Source: Bacteroides luhongzhouii
GTDB lineage: Bacteria; Bacteroidota; Bacteroidia; Bacteroidales; Bacteroidaceae
Direction: 5' to 3'
Assembly: GCF_009193295.2 (NCBI RefSeq)
Contig: NZ_CP059973.1
Location: 1,674,001 to 1,738,000 of the forward strand
Length of the DNA stretch: 64,000 bases
Part shown: piece after piece, positions 1 to 10,748 of the stretch
Layout of the letters: each line of letters begins with the position of its first letter
Numbering within the stretch: position 1 is the stretch's first letter
The notes under the pieces: model-generated
What the model was told of the DNA's origin: nothing
The model's input: the letters and a program-made list of their open reading frames with translations, nothing else
Database searches by the model: none
Made by a program: the position numbers and the translations under genes

Positions 1-846
1 GAAGGCGTGACAGACGAATTCATCAAACCGATTGTAAACGCTAACTGCGACGGAACAATCAAAGAAGGTGATGTAGTGATCTTCTTCAACTACCGTAACG
101 ACCGTGCCAAAGAGTTGACTGTCGTACTGACTCAACAAGATATGCCGGAAGCTGGCATGCATACCATCCCAGGTTTGCAATATTACTGTATGACTCCGTA
201 TGATGCATCTTTCAAAGGTGTTCATATCTTGTTCGACAAAGAAAACGTATCCAACACATTGGGCGAATATCTTGCTTCCAAAGGCTTGAGTCAACTTCAT
301 ATCGCTGAAACAGAAAAGTATGCTCACGTAACATTCTTCTTCAACGGTGGACGTGAAACTCCGTTCGACAATGAAGAACGTATCCTTGTTCCTTCTCCAA
401 AGGTTGCTACTTACGACTTGAAGCCGGAAATGAGCGCTTTCGAAGTAAAAGATAAATTGGTGGCTGCCATCAACGAGAACAAATATGATTTCATTGTAGT
501 GAATTTCGCTAACGGTGACATGGTTGGTCATACCGGTATTTACGAAGCAATCGAGAAAGCGGTTGTTGCTGTAGACGCTTGCGTGAAAGATGTAATTGAA
601 GCAGCTAAAGCACAAGATTACGAAGCAATTATCATTGCCGATCATGGTAATGCTGATCATGCTTTGAACGAAGACGGTACTCCGAACACAGCTCACTCTT
701 TGAACCCTGTTCCTTGCGTTTACGTGACAGAGAACAAGGCTGCGAAAGTAGAGGATGGCCGTTTGGCAGATGTTGCTCCGACTATTCTGAAAATTATGGG
801 GCTGACTGTTCCGGCTGAAATGGACGGAAACGTTTTGATTAAGTAA
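1..846 (+). CDS. gpmI: 2,3-bisphosphoglycerate-independent phosphoglycerate mutase, 3' part
   Basis: The frame is open from base 1, so the gene starts upstream of the window; the GTG at 7 is internal. The visible 280 or so residues are the C-terminal part of the cofactor-independent phosphoglycerate mutase, which interconverts 3- and 2-phosphoglycerate in glycolysis and gluconeogenesis in the cytoplasm. Recognisable stretches are [11 protein letters not shown], the metal-binding [12 protein letters not shown], and [11 protein letters not shown] with the Asp/His ligands of the alkaline-phosphatase-like Mn site, followed by the AHSLNPVPC segment typical of the family end. It ends in TAA at 844-846 and is followed directly by a strong terminator, so it is the last gene of its transcript. 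Identity is firm; only the missing N-terminus limits the call. Confidence 0.95.
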   Translation, partial: EGVTDEFIKPIVNANCDGTIKEGDVVIFFNYRNDRAKELTVVLTQQDMPEAGMHTIPGLQYYCMTPYDASFKGVHILFDKENVSNTLGEYLASKGLSQLHIAETEKYAHVTFFFNGGRETPFDNEERILVPSPKVATYDLKPEMSAFEVKDKLVAAINENKYDFIVVNFANGDMVGHTGIYEAIEKAVVAVDACVKDVIEAAKAQDYEAIIIADHGNADHALNEDGTPNTAHSLNPVPCVYVTENKAAKVEDGRLADVAPTILKIMGLTVPAEMDGNVLIK

Positions 847-865
847 TTTAGATTTCTATAATTGG

Positions 866-893
866 GAGGGCGGAGTAGAACTCCGCCCTTTTT
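866..893 (+). terminator. Rho-independent terminator of gpmI
   Basis: Eight-base perfect stem GGGCGGAG (868-875) and CTCCGCCC (881-888) with loop TAGAA, followed by TTTTT (889-893). It starts 20 bases after the gpmI stop codon. Confidence 0.9.
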
Positions 894-912
894 GTCTCAC
901 ATAAGGTTTAAA

Positions 913-1494
913 ATGATACAAATAGGTGATGTAGTAGTGTCTCTTGATGTATTTCAGGAGAAGTTCCTTTGCGATCTGGGCGCCTGCAAGGGGGCTTGTT
1001 GCGTTGAAGGTGATGCCGGTGCTCCGGTAGAGCTGGACGAGGTGATGGAGTTGGAAGAAGTTTTGCCGATTATTTGGGATGAACTGGCTCCGGAAGCACG
1101 TGCGGTGATTGAAGAGCAAGGAGTGGTATATACGGATCAGGAAGGCGATCTGGTGACTTCTATTGTTAATAATAAGGACTGTGTGTTTACCTGCTACGAT
1201 GAGAATGGTTGCTGCTACTGCGCTATCGAGAAGGCTTATCGGGAGGGGAAAACAGACTTCTATAAACCGGTTTCTTGTCATCTTTATCCTATCCGGATTG
1301 GCGATTACGGGCCTTATAAAGCGGTAAATTACAATCGTTGGGATGTATGTAAGGCAGCGGTTTTGCTAGGGAAAAAAGAGAATCTTCCCGTATATCAGTT
1401 TTTGAAAGAGCCTTTAATCCGTAAGTTCGGTGAAGAATGGTACAAAGAGCTGGTTGCTGTTGCTGAAGAACTGAAAAAGCAGAAATATATTTAA
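913..1494 (+). CDS. DUF3109-like cysteine-rich protein
   Basis: A 193-residue cytoplasmic protein that resembles the DUF3109 family (conserved, function unknown). Cysteines lie in clusters: CDLGACKGACC near residues 18-28, CYDENGCCYC around 98-107, and a later CHLYPIR, a layout that suggests metal or Fe-S binding. That function is inference from spacing only. I chose the ATG at 913 (MIQIGDVV) and not the TTG at 862, because 862 lies inside the gpmI terminator hairpin and the extra residues are encoded by the terminator stem. The gene converges on a small membrane-protein gene on the other strand with a few bases of overlap at the stops. Confidence 0.8.
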   Translation: MIQIGDVVVSLDVFQEKFLCDLGACKGACCVEGDAGAPVELDEVMELEEVLPIIWDELAPEARAVIEEQGVVYTDQEGDLVTSIVNNKDCVFTCYDENGCCYCAIEKAYREGKTDFYKPVSCHLYPIRIGDYGPYKAVNYNRWDVCKAAVLLGKKENLPVYQFLKEPLIRKFGEEWYKELVAVAEELKKQKYI

Positions 1495-1700
1495 ATTCTC
1501 TTCCGGTTCTTGCGTATGCAATATAGCTGATATAGCAAAATGCACAATGCGATTATGATTCCGCATGCCGGCATAATCCATGCTTCCGGATGGATAATAA
1601 TCAAGAAGATACAAGTCGCGATTACGCAGGAAGTCAGTACAATAAGAAACAGCCTGATCTTTGCAAATAACGGATTGGGTGCAGTAGTTTTCATTTTCAT
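1491..1700 (-). CDS. small membrane protein, unknown
   Basis: A 69-residue protein with two strongly hydrophobic segments (about residues 13-35 and 40-62), a basic N-terminus (MKMKTT) and a basic tail (IRKNRKRI). That pattern fits a small two-pass inner-membrane protein with both ends in the cytoplasm. No family is recognised. It lies downstream of gyrB on the same strand but behind the gyrB terminator, and its 3' end overlaps the end of the convergent DUF3109-like gene by 4 bases. The coherent hydrophobic pattern supports a real gene; a chance open frame remains possible because of the short length. Confidence 0.5.
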   Translation of the reverse strand: MKMKTTAPNPLFAKIRLFLIVLTSCVIATCIFLIIIHPEAWIMPACGIIIALCILLYQLYCIRKNRKRI

Positions 1701-1826
1701 AGTTATGTTTTCTTTGCTTTTTATGCAAGATAGTGATTTTGTCTGGAAAACGTTTCCGCTGTTAGGTTTTATTAAGAGATAGGCAGTTGAACTATTCGAA
1801 CATGAAAGCTCCTTTAGATAAAAGAA

Positions 1827-1864
1827 AAACGCCGATCGAAGGATGTTCCTTCGCCATCGGCGTT
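1827..1864 (-). terminator. gyrB terminator
   Basis: Near-perfect inverted repeat AAACGCCGAT...ATCGGCGTTT with an inner stem CGAAGGA/TCCTTCG. On the minus strand it is followed by a T-rich run (TTTTCTTTTA). It sits about 50 bases past the gyrB stop. Confidence 0.85.
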
Positions 1865-1912
1865 TCCTCGTTGTAAGATGTGAGGTTGGTTTATAAAAAC
1901 GTGTTATTTAGA

Positions 1913-4000
<2,088 letters not shown>

Positions 4001-4013
4001 TTATAAACAAGAA

Positions 4014-4037
4014 AGGCCGAACTTAAAAGTTCAGCCT
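4014..4037 (-). terminator. rpsT terminator
   Basis: Stem AGGCTGAACTT / AAGTTCGGCCT on the minus strand with one mismatch and a two-base loop, followed by TTCTTGTTT. It begins about 33 bases after the rpsT stop. Confidence 0.7.
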
Positions 4038-4069
4038 AGGTGCTATGTAGAATTATTAAATTCTTCTTA

Positions 4070-4324
4070 TTAAGCGAGCTTGTTGATGTAAAGAGCCAAC
4101 TTAGATTTCAGATTGTTAGCTTTGTTTTTGTGAATGATATTCACTTTAGCCAACTTATCCAACATCTTTGTAATGCCTGGGTACATTGCAACTGCTTCTG
4201 CTTTATCAGTAGTTGCACGAAGCTTTCTAACAGCATTTCTCATGGTTTTGCCATAATATCTGTTATGAAGTCTTCTTGTCTCTTCTTGTCTGATTCTTTT
4301 CAGTGATGATTTATGATTTGCCAT
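4070..4324 (-). CDS. rpsT: 30S ribosomal protein S20
   Basis: An 84-residue, strongly basic protein beginning [21 protein letters not shown]. This is the typical S20 N-terminus, which binds the 5' and 3' minor domains of 16S rRNA in the small subunit. Length fits the family (about 84-88 residues) and the whole protein reads as a three-helix bundle rich in Lys and Arg. It lies 42 bases downstream of tRNA-Glu on the same strand. An exact promoter sits in front of the tRNA, so the two may share a transcript. Confidence 0.96.
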   Translation of the reverse strand: MANHKSSLKRIRQEETRRLHNRYYGKTMRNAVRKLRATTDKAEAVAMYPGITKMLDKLAKVNIIHKNKANNLKSKLALYINKLA

Positions 4325-4366
4325 CTCGACTAATCTATTTTTTTAGTTCTTTATTCTTTTAACTTG

Positions 4367-4438
4367 TAGCCCGTGGGGGAATCGAACCCCCCTTTCAAGA
4401 ATGAAAATCTTGCGTCCTAACCGATAGACGAACGGGCC
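4367..4438 (-). tRNA. tRNA-Glu (anticodon TTC)
   Basis: On the minus strand the sequence folds into a complete 72-base cloverleaf. Acceptor GGCCCGT pairs with ACGGGCT (with a G-T first pair). The anticodon stem CAAGA/TCTTG encloses the loop TTTTCAT with anticodon TTC. The T arm is GGGGG-TTCGATT-CCCCC, and A73 is the discriminator. CCA is not encoded, as is usual in Bacteroidota. Confidence 0.95.
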
Positions 4439-4501
4439 ATCCTATGTTGCATTTCTGCGTTTTGCTTTCTCGAATCTGTGTTTGTTTCTCGATTGCGGTT
4501 G

Positions 4502-4531
4502 CAAAGGTAGGAACTTTTTTGAAACTGACAA
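4502..4531 (-). promoter_or_regulatory. promoter of tRNA-Glu (and possibly rpsT)
   Basis: On the minus strand, TTG (4531-4529), 19 bases, then TACCTTTG (4509-4502). This is a complete match to the Bacteroides primary-sigma promoter (TTG at -33, TAnnTTTG at -7), about 60 bases upstream of the tRNA 5' end. The rest of the 410-base stretch 4439-4848 is AT-rich and shows no gene. Confidence 0.8.
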
Positions 4532-4811
4532 ATGATTTATAGTAAAATTTTCAATGAATATGTGTTTTTTTTAAAAGGTACCTTTCTTTTTAGTTGATAT
4601 TCAGCGAAATATATGATTGCGTTTTTTATAAAAAAAACTTCTCTCCTGTGAAAAACAGTAGAGAGTCTGTTTTCTTACCACCTTATTATATATAGTGAAA
4701 TAAAAAACAGTTTATTTGTGACTTCTTTTGTAACTTTCATGTACGCGAAAGATAAAGAAGTGGAAGCGATATTTAACGCCGGATGTCTCCGATTATTTTG
4801 TGTTTTTTTTG

Positions 4812-4819
4812 TAGCTTTG
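4812..4819 (+). promoter_or_regulatory. recO promoter, -7 box
   Basis: TAGCTTTG matches TAnnTTTG exactly, 29 bases upstream of the recO ATG. The -33 element is not obvious in the T-rich sequence before it. Confidence 0.5.
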
Positions 4820-4848
4820 CTTCGGATTGAAAACGAGATTATTCGGCT

Positions 4849-5577
4849 ATGCTGCAAAAAACGAAAGGAATAGTTCTTCATACATTAAAATACAATGATA
4901 CATCTATCATTGTGGATATGTATACAGAGTTGTCCGGCAGGGCTTCTTTCCTTGTAGCAGTACCCCGTTCGCGGAAAGCGGCTGTAAAATCCGTACTTTT
5001 CCAGCCGTTGTCTTTTATTGAGTTCGAGGCCGACTATCGCCCCAACGCAACTCTCTATCGTGTGAAGGAAGCGAAATCCTTTTATCCTTTTTCTTCCATT
5101 CCTTATGATCCGTATAAATCTTCAATGGCACTTTTCCTGTCGGAGTTTCTTTACAGGGCTGTTCGGGAGGAGACGGAGAACCGCCCGTTATTTGCTTATC
5201 TGCAACATTCCATCATTTGGCTGGACGAGTGTGAAGACGGTTTTGCCAATTTCCATCTGGTTTTCCTGATGCGTCTTTCCCGTTTCTTGGGACTTTATCC
5301 GAATCTGGAAGATTATCATACCGGCGATTACTTTGATTTATTGAATGCCTGCTTTACTTCTATTCGTCCCCAACTACATTCCTCTTATATCAATCCCGAA
5401 GAGGCTGCCCGTCTCCGTCAACTGATGCGCATGAACTATGAGACAATGCATCTCTTTGGCATGAGCCGTGCGGAGCGTACCCGTTGCCTGACAATTATGA
5501 ATGATTATTACCGCTTGCATCTGCCGGACTTCCCGGCATTGAAATCACTGGAGGTATTGAAAGAACTGTTTGATTAA
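4849..5577 (+). CDS. recO: DNA repair protein RecO
   Basis: A 242-residue RecO, which works with RecR (and RecF) to load RecA onto SSB-coated single-stranded DNA during gap repair and recombination. The N-terminal OB-fold begins [19 protein letters not shown] and continues through [12 protein letters not shown] and [16 protein letters not shown], which is the standard family opening. The remainder is the helical domain. It lacks a clear CxxC zinc site, which is common in this family. It is transcribed alone, divergent from the tRNA-Glu/rpsT unit. Confidence 0.92.
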   Translation: MLQKTKGIVLHTLKYNDTSIIVDMYTELSGRASFLVAVPRSRKAAVKSVLFQPLSFIEFEADYRPNATLYRVKEAKSFYPFSSIPYDPYKSSMALFLSEFLYRAVREETENRPLFAYLQHSIIWLDECEDGFANFHLVFLMRLSRFLGLYPNLEDYHTGDYFDLLNACFTSIRPQLHSSYINPEEAARLRQLMRMNYETMHLFGMSRAERTRCLTIMNDYYRLHLPDFPALKSLEVLKELFD

Positions 5578-5714
5578 TTAGTAACTTCTCTTCATTTGCT
5601 TGCCATATATTGTTTTAGCTGCATTTTAGCGTCCGCCACTGTAAAACGACAATTAATCAGGTGATGATAACACTTCTTAATGCGGGTTTGTATGCTGTTC
5701 CTGAAAATATATGT

Positions 5715-5722
5715 TACTTTTG
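5715..5722 (+). promoter_or_regulatory. -7 box upstream of lipoprotein gene
   Basis: TACTTTTG matches TAnnTTTG exactly, 20 bases before the first possible ATG (5743) and 41 before the second (5764). No good -33 element at the usual distance. Confidence 0.45.
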
Positions 5723-5742
5723 TCCGTAGAGAATAAAAGAGA

Positions 5743-6711
5743 ATGAACAAGCGAAAAAACAATATGAAAAGATTCCTATATCTGACGGTCTGTCTTCTCA
5801 TCCTGGGGGAGTTTTATGGTTGTAACGGAGACGTGTTTGTCGACGACTTTCGTCCTTCCGATTCCGAACTGACGTTGGATGGGAACGGGGATGTCGCCAC
5901 TATTCAATTTGCAGCATCCAATTGGGATTGGATGTATATTGCCTTCGGTTTTCCCATTCAATATAAAATATATGACGCGGACAATCGCCTGATAACAAAT
6001 GGCCAAGGTCCATCGCTGAACGGGTTGGGAAAGATTGTGTGCACCGGAGAGTTGATTGATTTCACCATCGAACGCGTTCATCCCGAAGAAGTGAAGATAA
6101 CGGTAGGCGAGAATGCCCTTTCCGCTCCTTTTCAATTCCAGCTCAGGGCGAGCAACGAGTATGAGTGGCAAGAGATATATGTCGAGATTTCTCCGACAGA
6201 CAGATATGTGATGGACAGCATCATTTATTCTTTGGATGCATATTCTTACGATCCGGAAAACAGGATAGAGAAAAAAGAAGGCGTCTCCTTTCATAACTTA
6301 ACAGATGGTTCGTCTACATACACGCTTTTTCCTTTCGAGTCTTTTTATCATTTCATGAGATTTAAAAGCGATGTGCCCGAAGCTTTTCAACTACTGGGCG
6401 AAGCCGGTCTGACTGTGGAAATACCAAGCATGAAAGACGGATATTTAGTGATGAACGGCAAACGGGCGCCGTTCATTTCTGCGCAACAAATGTTGTCTTG
6501 TCCCAATACGGAACAGGAAGCAGACATAATCCCTCCCCGGACTTCTCGATACTACACCTTATCGATGGTGTATGATTGGTTGGAAACGAGATATACCCTC
6601 TATGTTTCTCACCCCAAAACCAAGAAACAACGAATCGTAACCGGCACGTTGCATAGCGAAATGCCTGTAAAATATCATATAACACACAAGGATATCCCTT
6701 TCAACAACTAA
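5743..6711 (+). CDS. lipoprotein of unknown function
   Basis: A 322-residue predicted lipoprotein. The hydrophobic signal runs to the lipobox-like LGEFYGC, so mature protein begins at a Cys followed by NGDVFVDDF, which is rich in acidic residues after the Cys, as in surface-exported Bacteroides lipoproteins. ATG at 5764 (MKRFLYL) would give a more usual signal length than 5743. The first 100 mature residues look beta-rich (SDSELTLDGNGDVATIQF, reminiscent of Ig-like BACON modules), but I do not recognise the family. It lies 22 bases before the PagL-like barrel gene on the same strand, so the two are probably co-transcribed. Confidence 0.75.
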   Translation: MNKRKNNMKRFLYLTVCLLILGEFYGCNGDVFVDDFRPSDSELTLDGNGDVATIQFAASNWDWMYIAFGFPIQYKIYDADNRLITNGQGPSLNGLGKIVCTGELIDFTIERVHPEEVKITVGENALSAPFQFQLRASNEYEWQEIYVEISPTDRYVMDSIIYSLDAYSYDPENRIEKKEGVSFHNLTDGSSTYTLFPFESFYHFMRFKSDVPEAFQLLGEAGLTVEIPSMKDGYLVMNGKRAPFISAQQMLSCPNTEQEADIIPPRTSRYYTLSMVYDWLETRYTLYVSHPKTKKQRIVTGTLHSEMPVKYHITHKDIPFNN

Positions 6712-6733
6712 CCTGTCAATAACTAGCATATCA

Positions 6734-7960
6734 ATGATTAGAAATAGGAACGCCATACGGTTGCTGTGCCTCCTTTGCCTCCTGGTACATCCGGCAATCA
6801 ACGCAAATCTGGAAGCCCAGACAATCACCGGACAACGGAATGACAGCGTCAGCCATCCTCTGATCCGCCATCAGCTTGGCTTCGACATCCGTCCGGGCTA
6901 TATCGTTTCTACCCATAGTTTTCTGCAAGGAGACAATGTGCAGCAAAAGAAAATCGACCAATCGTTTTCCTTCCATCTCAAGTACGCTTTCAGATTCAGT
7001 AAAGAATCCAATCTCGGCAGGCTCTTTCCTCATACCTATCAGGGTATTGGCGTTTCCTACCATACCTTTTTTAGTCCCGTTGAATTGGGAAATCCGGTGT
7101 CGGTATACGCTTTTCAAGGGTCACGTATCGCGCAACTGTCGCCCCGTCTGTCGCTTGATTACGAATGGAACTTCGGAGCTTCTTTTGGCTGGAAGAAATA
7201 TGACGAACTATCCAATCCGCAAAACGTGCTGGTTGGCTCCAAGATCAATGCATACATCAATCTCGGCTTTTTGCTGAACTGGCAAGTTCACAGGTACTGG
7301 AAACTGGCGGCGGGTGTAGATCTTACCCATTTTTCCAACGGAAACACGCATTATCCTAATGGGGGCCTTAATGTTATTGGAGGAAGAATCGGCATCGTAC
7401 GTACTTTGGGCGCGGATGAGTCGCTCGGTTCCATCGCTCCCGGACGGCTCTTTATAAAGCCTCATGTCAGCTATGACTTGGTGATCTACGGAGCCACCCG
7501 CAAAAGGGGACTGATTGGAGACGATGTATCGAGTATGATTCCCGGTTCGTTCGGCGTGGCGGGCATCAATTTCGCCCCGATGTATAATTTCAACAACTAT
7601 TTTCGGGCAGGGCTTTCTGCGGATGCGCAATATGATGAGAGTGCCAATCTCAAGGAGTATAGAGTGGGCGAGTTTTACTCGAGCAATTTGAAGTTTCATC
7701 GTCCTCCTTTCCGTAAGCAATTTGCCATGGGGGTATCTCTTCGGGCAGAACTGGTGATGCCTGTTTTCTCTATCAATGTCGGTGTCGGTAGGAACCTGAT
7801 ATACAGCGGTGATGATACGAAAGGGTTTTACCAGATTTTAGCTCTCAAGACTTATGTCACCCGTCATTTGTTTCTACACGTGGGATATCAGTTGAGTAAA
7901 TTTAAAGACCCCAACAATCTGATGTTGGGGCTTGGATATAGATTTCATGATAAACGATGA
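6734..7960 (+). CDS. PagL-like (acyloxyacyl hydrolase-type) outer-membrane protein
   Basis: A 408-residue secreted protein with signal peptide ending near NANLEAQ and a beta-barrel pattern ending in YRFHDKR. Residues 199-212 carry HFSNGNTHYPNGG, which resembles the PagL lipid A 3-O-deacylase signature (catalytic His, then Ser two residues later: H199 and S201). By my alignment the third catalytic residue of Pseudomonas PagL, a Glu 14 residues after the His, is Asn213 here. The protein is also much longer than classical PagL (about 150-170 residues). The likely site is the outer membrane and the likely role is lipid A modification, but activity is inference. It follows an unknown lipoprotein by 22 bases. 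Confidence 0.65.
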   Translation: MIRNRNAIRLLCLLCLLVHPAINANLEAQTITGQRNDSVSHPLIRHQLGFDIRPGYIVSTHSFLQGDNVQQKKIDQSFSFHLKYAFRFSKESNLGRLFPHTYQGIGVSYHTFFSPVELGNPVSVYAFQGSRIAQLSPRLSLDYEWNFGASFGWKKYDELSNPQNVLVGSKINAYINLGFLLNWQVHRYWKLAAGVDLTHFSNGNTHYPNGGLNVIGGRIGIVRTLGADESLGSIAPGRLFIKPHVSYDLVIYGATRKRGLIGDDVSSMIPGSFGVAGINFAPMYNFNNYFRAGLSADAQYDESANLKEYRVGEFYSSNLKFHRPPFRKQFAMGVSLRAELVMPVFSINVGVGRNLIYSGDDTKGFYQILALKTYVTRHLFLHVGYQLSKFKDPNNLMLGLGYRFHDKR

Positions 7961-7996
7961 AAGGGTAATCTGTATTTGTATACATTTGTTTTTTAT

Positions 7997-9229
7997 CTAT
8001 TTGTTTCTTATGTTGGCGATTATCCCAAGATTTACATCTTTATATTTTAATCCATTAAGTTCAAATGTAATTCTTCCGTCATTATTAACTAAGAAATATC
8101 CATCAAAATTTGTGTTTTTACTAAAGTTGCAATGGAGATAAGTTGAGTTATCTTCATTAATTGCATAACCATCCACTAGAAAAGCAAGCCTATTTTGATC
8201 TCCTACTAAAACAGGATATAGAGAAAGTAGCGACTTTTTCACTACATCTAGATTCCAACTCTGATCTTTATCGCAAATCAGGCCACATTGAGAAGAGTTT
8301 AAAGCTGCGGATATTTTATTTGTTGGAGTTTCCATGGCAACAACAGCATTTACAATAGAAGATTGTGACCATTTGTCATCGTAGGCTTTGCCCCATACTG
8401 GATATGTTCCAATAGTGTCATATATGTATTTGGATAAAATTCCTGCTAACTCCCACCATTTGGGTGTTGTGTCGTTTCTCTCCATAATTAATGTTTCCCA
8501 ATTCATATACACTCCGTTAATACTTATATATGGTTGTAGGTATGCCATTGCTTGAGCAATGCTTATAACGGCTTCTCCTGTATAATAGTTATCATACCAT
8601 GCCGATCCCGGTCTACTTCCGACTCCTTCAGCATATTGTACCCATGCTTTGGGTAATAAACGATTGTGTGGTGCACTTTGTGACCATTGGGTGCTACAGA
8701 AAGGTACAATCATCACACTTACTTCTCCTGGTATAGGATCAACAGGGTAAGAACGTGTAGACAATTTGTTCTTATAGTTTTGGATTTTATCCAATAAAGT
8801 ATTCTTCGCCATTTGCATCATAACATTCGGTCCTAAGGAGACTTGATAAACTGAATCATTGAATGACGGTATATATGCGAGTACTTCTTGGAATCTTTTA
8901 TCTCCGGAAACAATAATTCTCCCATTCTCCGGACCGTTATTTATTTCTATTTCATAAATTAAGGGGAGTTTTTCACTTGATAAAGCTCTTGTTTTTTCAG
9001 AAGCGTGTAGCCTATATGTACTTTTTATACCAAATGCAGTATTATTATCTCTAGTTCGTGGTTCGGATGTTACAGATTCGTGAAACGTTTTGGCAATTGT
9101 AAGTGCCTCACTTTCTGACAAATCATAAAGACTACTATTAGCTTTTATATTAATCTCTTTGTCTAGTTCCTCTGTACATGCTGAAATTGATACAGCAAAA
9201 ATGATACATATAAATATGTTTTTTCTCAT
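7997..9229 (-). CDS. C10 (streptopain-type) protease homologue, catalytically degenerate lipoprotein
   Basis: A 410-residue lipoprotein (lipobox VSISAC, Cys18) homologous over its length to the two C10 proteases upstream in the operon: N-terminal prodomain-like part, then a papain-fold domain from about 165. The landmark before the active site is kept (TQWSQSAPHN, compare TNWGQEFPYN and VEWSQNTPYN). The catalytic positions are not. Where the others have AGCVNIAMAQ or VGCANLAIGM, this has TGEAVISIAQ (Glu219 for Cys), and where they have DHAF or GHAW it has RLAF (Leu348 for His). The GW motif after the His is also lost. The frame is intact, so this looks like a maintained pseudoprotease, perhaps a decoy, regulator or binding partner. 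It is the last gene of the operon, 19 bases after its neighbour. Confidence 0.78.
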   Translation of the reverse strand: MRKNIFICIIFAVSISACTEELDKEINIKANSSLYDLSESEALTIAKTFHESVTSEPRTRDNNTAFGIKSTYRLHASEKTRALSSEKLPLIYEIEINNGPENGRIIVSGDKRFQEVLAYIPSFNDSVYQVSLGPNVMMQMAKNTLLDKIQNYKNKLSTRSYPVDPIPGEVSVMIVPFCSTQWSQSAPHNRLLPKAWVQYAEGVGSRPGSAWYDNYYTGEAVISIAQAMAYLQPYISINGVYMNWETLIMERNDTTPKWWELAGILSKYIYDTIGTYPVWGKAYDDKWSQSSIVNAVVAMETPTNKISAALNSSQCGLICDKDQSWNLDVVKKSLLSLYPVLVGDQNRLAFLVDGYAINEDNSTYLHCNFSKNTNFDGYFLVNNDGRITFELNGLKYKDVNLGIIANIRNK

Positions 9230-9248
9230 AATGTTCTTGTTTACTTAA

Positions 9249-9968
9249 TTATTCAATTGCTGATAGAAAACATTGGATTTTTGCACCTCTTACAGATGCA
9301 TTCGGATATTTTGATTTATACTTTTCAGTAAAGTCTAATACAATGATAATTGCATGGTCGTTTACTACGGTGAATCCGTGTTTAGATATGTTGTTGTTAA
9401 AGTTTAAGGTAAGGCTGTCTTTATCCCACTCGTAGGTTCCGGCCTTTTTATTATTGTCATAGTCGGATGAAGAATAATCAATTTCCACAGCTTTAGTATC
9501 TTTATCAAAAGAGTATAGTATTCCCGTTCGGTTCTTGGCAATTTCTTTTAATTCGCTCTCTATTATTTCTCGAATGTGCAGGTCACCACCATTTATCCAA
9601 GTGCTAGAGGAATCTCCTTTTTCTATGAACTTTCCGGAAAGGTAGTCGGAAATAACTTCAATCTCTGCTAAATTATCAGGATTTCTTAAGTCACGCAGAT
9701 ATATGGAAGTGTTTCCTACACTGTTTCCTGTGATTAGGATTGCCTTACTATCATTTTGCGGTTCAACTGTTGCTATTCGAGGATTCTCTGACTGTAATCC
9801 AAGCCCCATTTGGAATTTTTCTAAATCAGACAATATATATACAATTCTTTTTTCTCCTGCTAAAATATGTATGGAGTTGCTACTTAATTCAATGGATTCA
9901 CAATTTAGTTTGTCTTCGTTTGAGCAGCTAATTGTAAATATACAGAATATCAGAAATAACAGTTTCAC
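9249..9968 (-). CDS. lipoprotein of unknown function, paralogue of the next gene upstream
   Basis: I place the start at GTG 9968, which gives a normal lipoprotein signal (MKLLFLIFCIFTISC, then SNED) 23 bases after the preceding stop. A TTG at 9995 that overlaps the preceding stop codon is also possible. The mature protein has an Ig-like, bacterial BIG2-like first half (SIELSSNSIHILAGEKR, later NPRIATVEP), and a second half with GTYEWDKDSLTLNF, HGFTVVNDHAIIIV and a YKSKYPNASV stretch. The second half matches the neighbour encoded at 9992-10741 (GTYEWNITSLTLMY, FGFKFATGMSHGYIL, YQQRYPDAGI), so the two arose by duplication. Function unknown. Position between proteases and pseudoprotease suggests a partner, substrate or inhibitor of them. 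Confidence 0.72.
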   Translation of the reverse strand: MKLLFLIFCIFTISCSNEDKLNCESIELSSNSIHILAGEKRIVYILSDLEKFQMGLGLQSENPRIATVEPQNDSKAILITGNSVGNTSIYLRDLRNPDNLAEIEVISDYLSGKFIEKGDSSSTWINGGDLHIREIIESELKEIAKNRTGILYSFDKDTKAVEIDYSSSDYDNNKKAGTYEWDKDSLTLNFNNNISKHGFTVVNDHAIIIVLDFTEKYKSKYPNASVRGAKIQCFLSAIE

Positions 9969-9991
9969 TTGTCTATCTACTTTTGTATCGA

Positions 9992-10741
9992 TCAAAATGT
10001 AAGCCCTCCTAATTGAATTATTTCATTATCCTTCCAGACATAATTAACTTTTACTTCTGTGATACCGGCATCAGGATATCGTTGCTGATATTCTGATGTT
10101 TTGTCACTTTGTAGAATATATCCGTGTGACATTCCTGTAGCAAATTTGAAGCCGAATTTCTCTGTTTTGTCGTCATACATTAGGGTTAAAGAGGTAATAT
10201 TCCATTCGTATGTACCTTCTTTGAATATCCCCGAATCAGTTTTCATTGTGAACTTTTTGGTTTCTTGATTGAATGTATAAGTGGCACCGATGAATGGCTT
10301 TTCTTTTTCTCGTAACTCAATTTCTATCTCTGGAGGGATCCTTAGATCTATTGCTTTTATTATTATTCCCGGAGAACCAGGATGACCTTCGAGCGGAATT
10401 CCCCAATTGATAATTTCCGAGCTGTTGAAGTATATTACATATACGTAGATCTCACATACTATCTTATTATTGTCAGTATCAATCAGTCGTATCATGGTGC
10501 TCCCACTTTTGTATGTAGCGATGCATACGCCCATTACGTCAAGAGTTGCAGTTGCAATTTCTTGATTTTCTGATTCTAATTTATAGTTGTGCTCTGTTAA
10601 GTCTGTTTCTATGATGATGTGTGATGTCACTCCTTCCCATATAGAAACTGATTTCTTTTCAACTTCGTATGGTTGTTCTTCAGAGCAACCATACGAAGAT
10701 ATGAGTAATGATGCAATAAATAAAAAAATATTAATTCTCAT
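9992..10741 (-). CDS. lipoprotein of unknown function
   Basis: A 249-residue lipoprotein (signal ISSYGC, then SEEQPYEVEKK). An Ig-like N-terminal part (NQEIATATLDVMG.., STMIRLIDTDNN) is followed by a beta-rich C-terminal domain with FIGATYTFNQETKKFTMK and GTYEWNITSLTLMYDDK. The same arrangement occurs in the following gene, so they form a paralogous pair. I recognise no named family. Seven bases separate it from the stop of the preceding C10 protease gene, so it is translated from the same operon. Its likely location is the periplasmic or outer face of the outer membrane. Confidence 0.75.
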   Translation of the reverse strand: MRINIFLFIASLLISSYGCSEEQPYEVEKKSVSIWEGVTSHIIIETDLTEHNYKLESENQEIATATLDVMGVCIATYKSGSTMIRLIDTDNNKIVCEIYVYVIYFNSSEIINWGIPLEGHPGSPGIIIKAIDLRIPPEIEIELREKEKPFIGATYTFNQETKKFTMKTDSGIFKEGTYEWNITSLTLMYDDKTEKFGFKFATGMSHGYILQSDKTSEYQQRYPDAGITEVKVNYVWKDNEIIQLGGLTF

Positions 10742-10748
10742 TGCTGGG

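Noticed and set aside
862..912. N-terminal extension of the DUF3109-like protein from a TTG
   Set aside because: It is encoded by the gpmI terminator hairpin; the ATG at 913 gives the conserved start.
7997..9229. Calling the third C10 gene a decaying pseudogene
   Set aside because: The frame is complete, the signal peptide and fold landmarks are kept, and only the catalytic and adjacent residues changed. That is a pseudoenzyme, not a broken gene.
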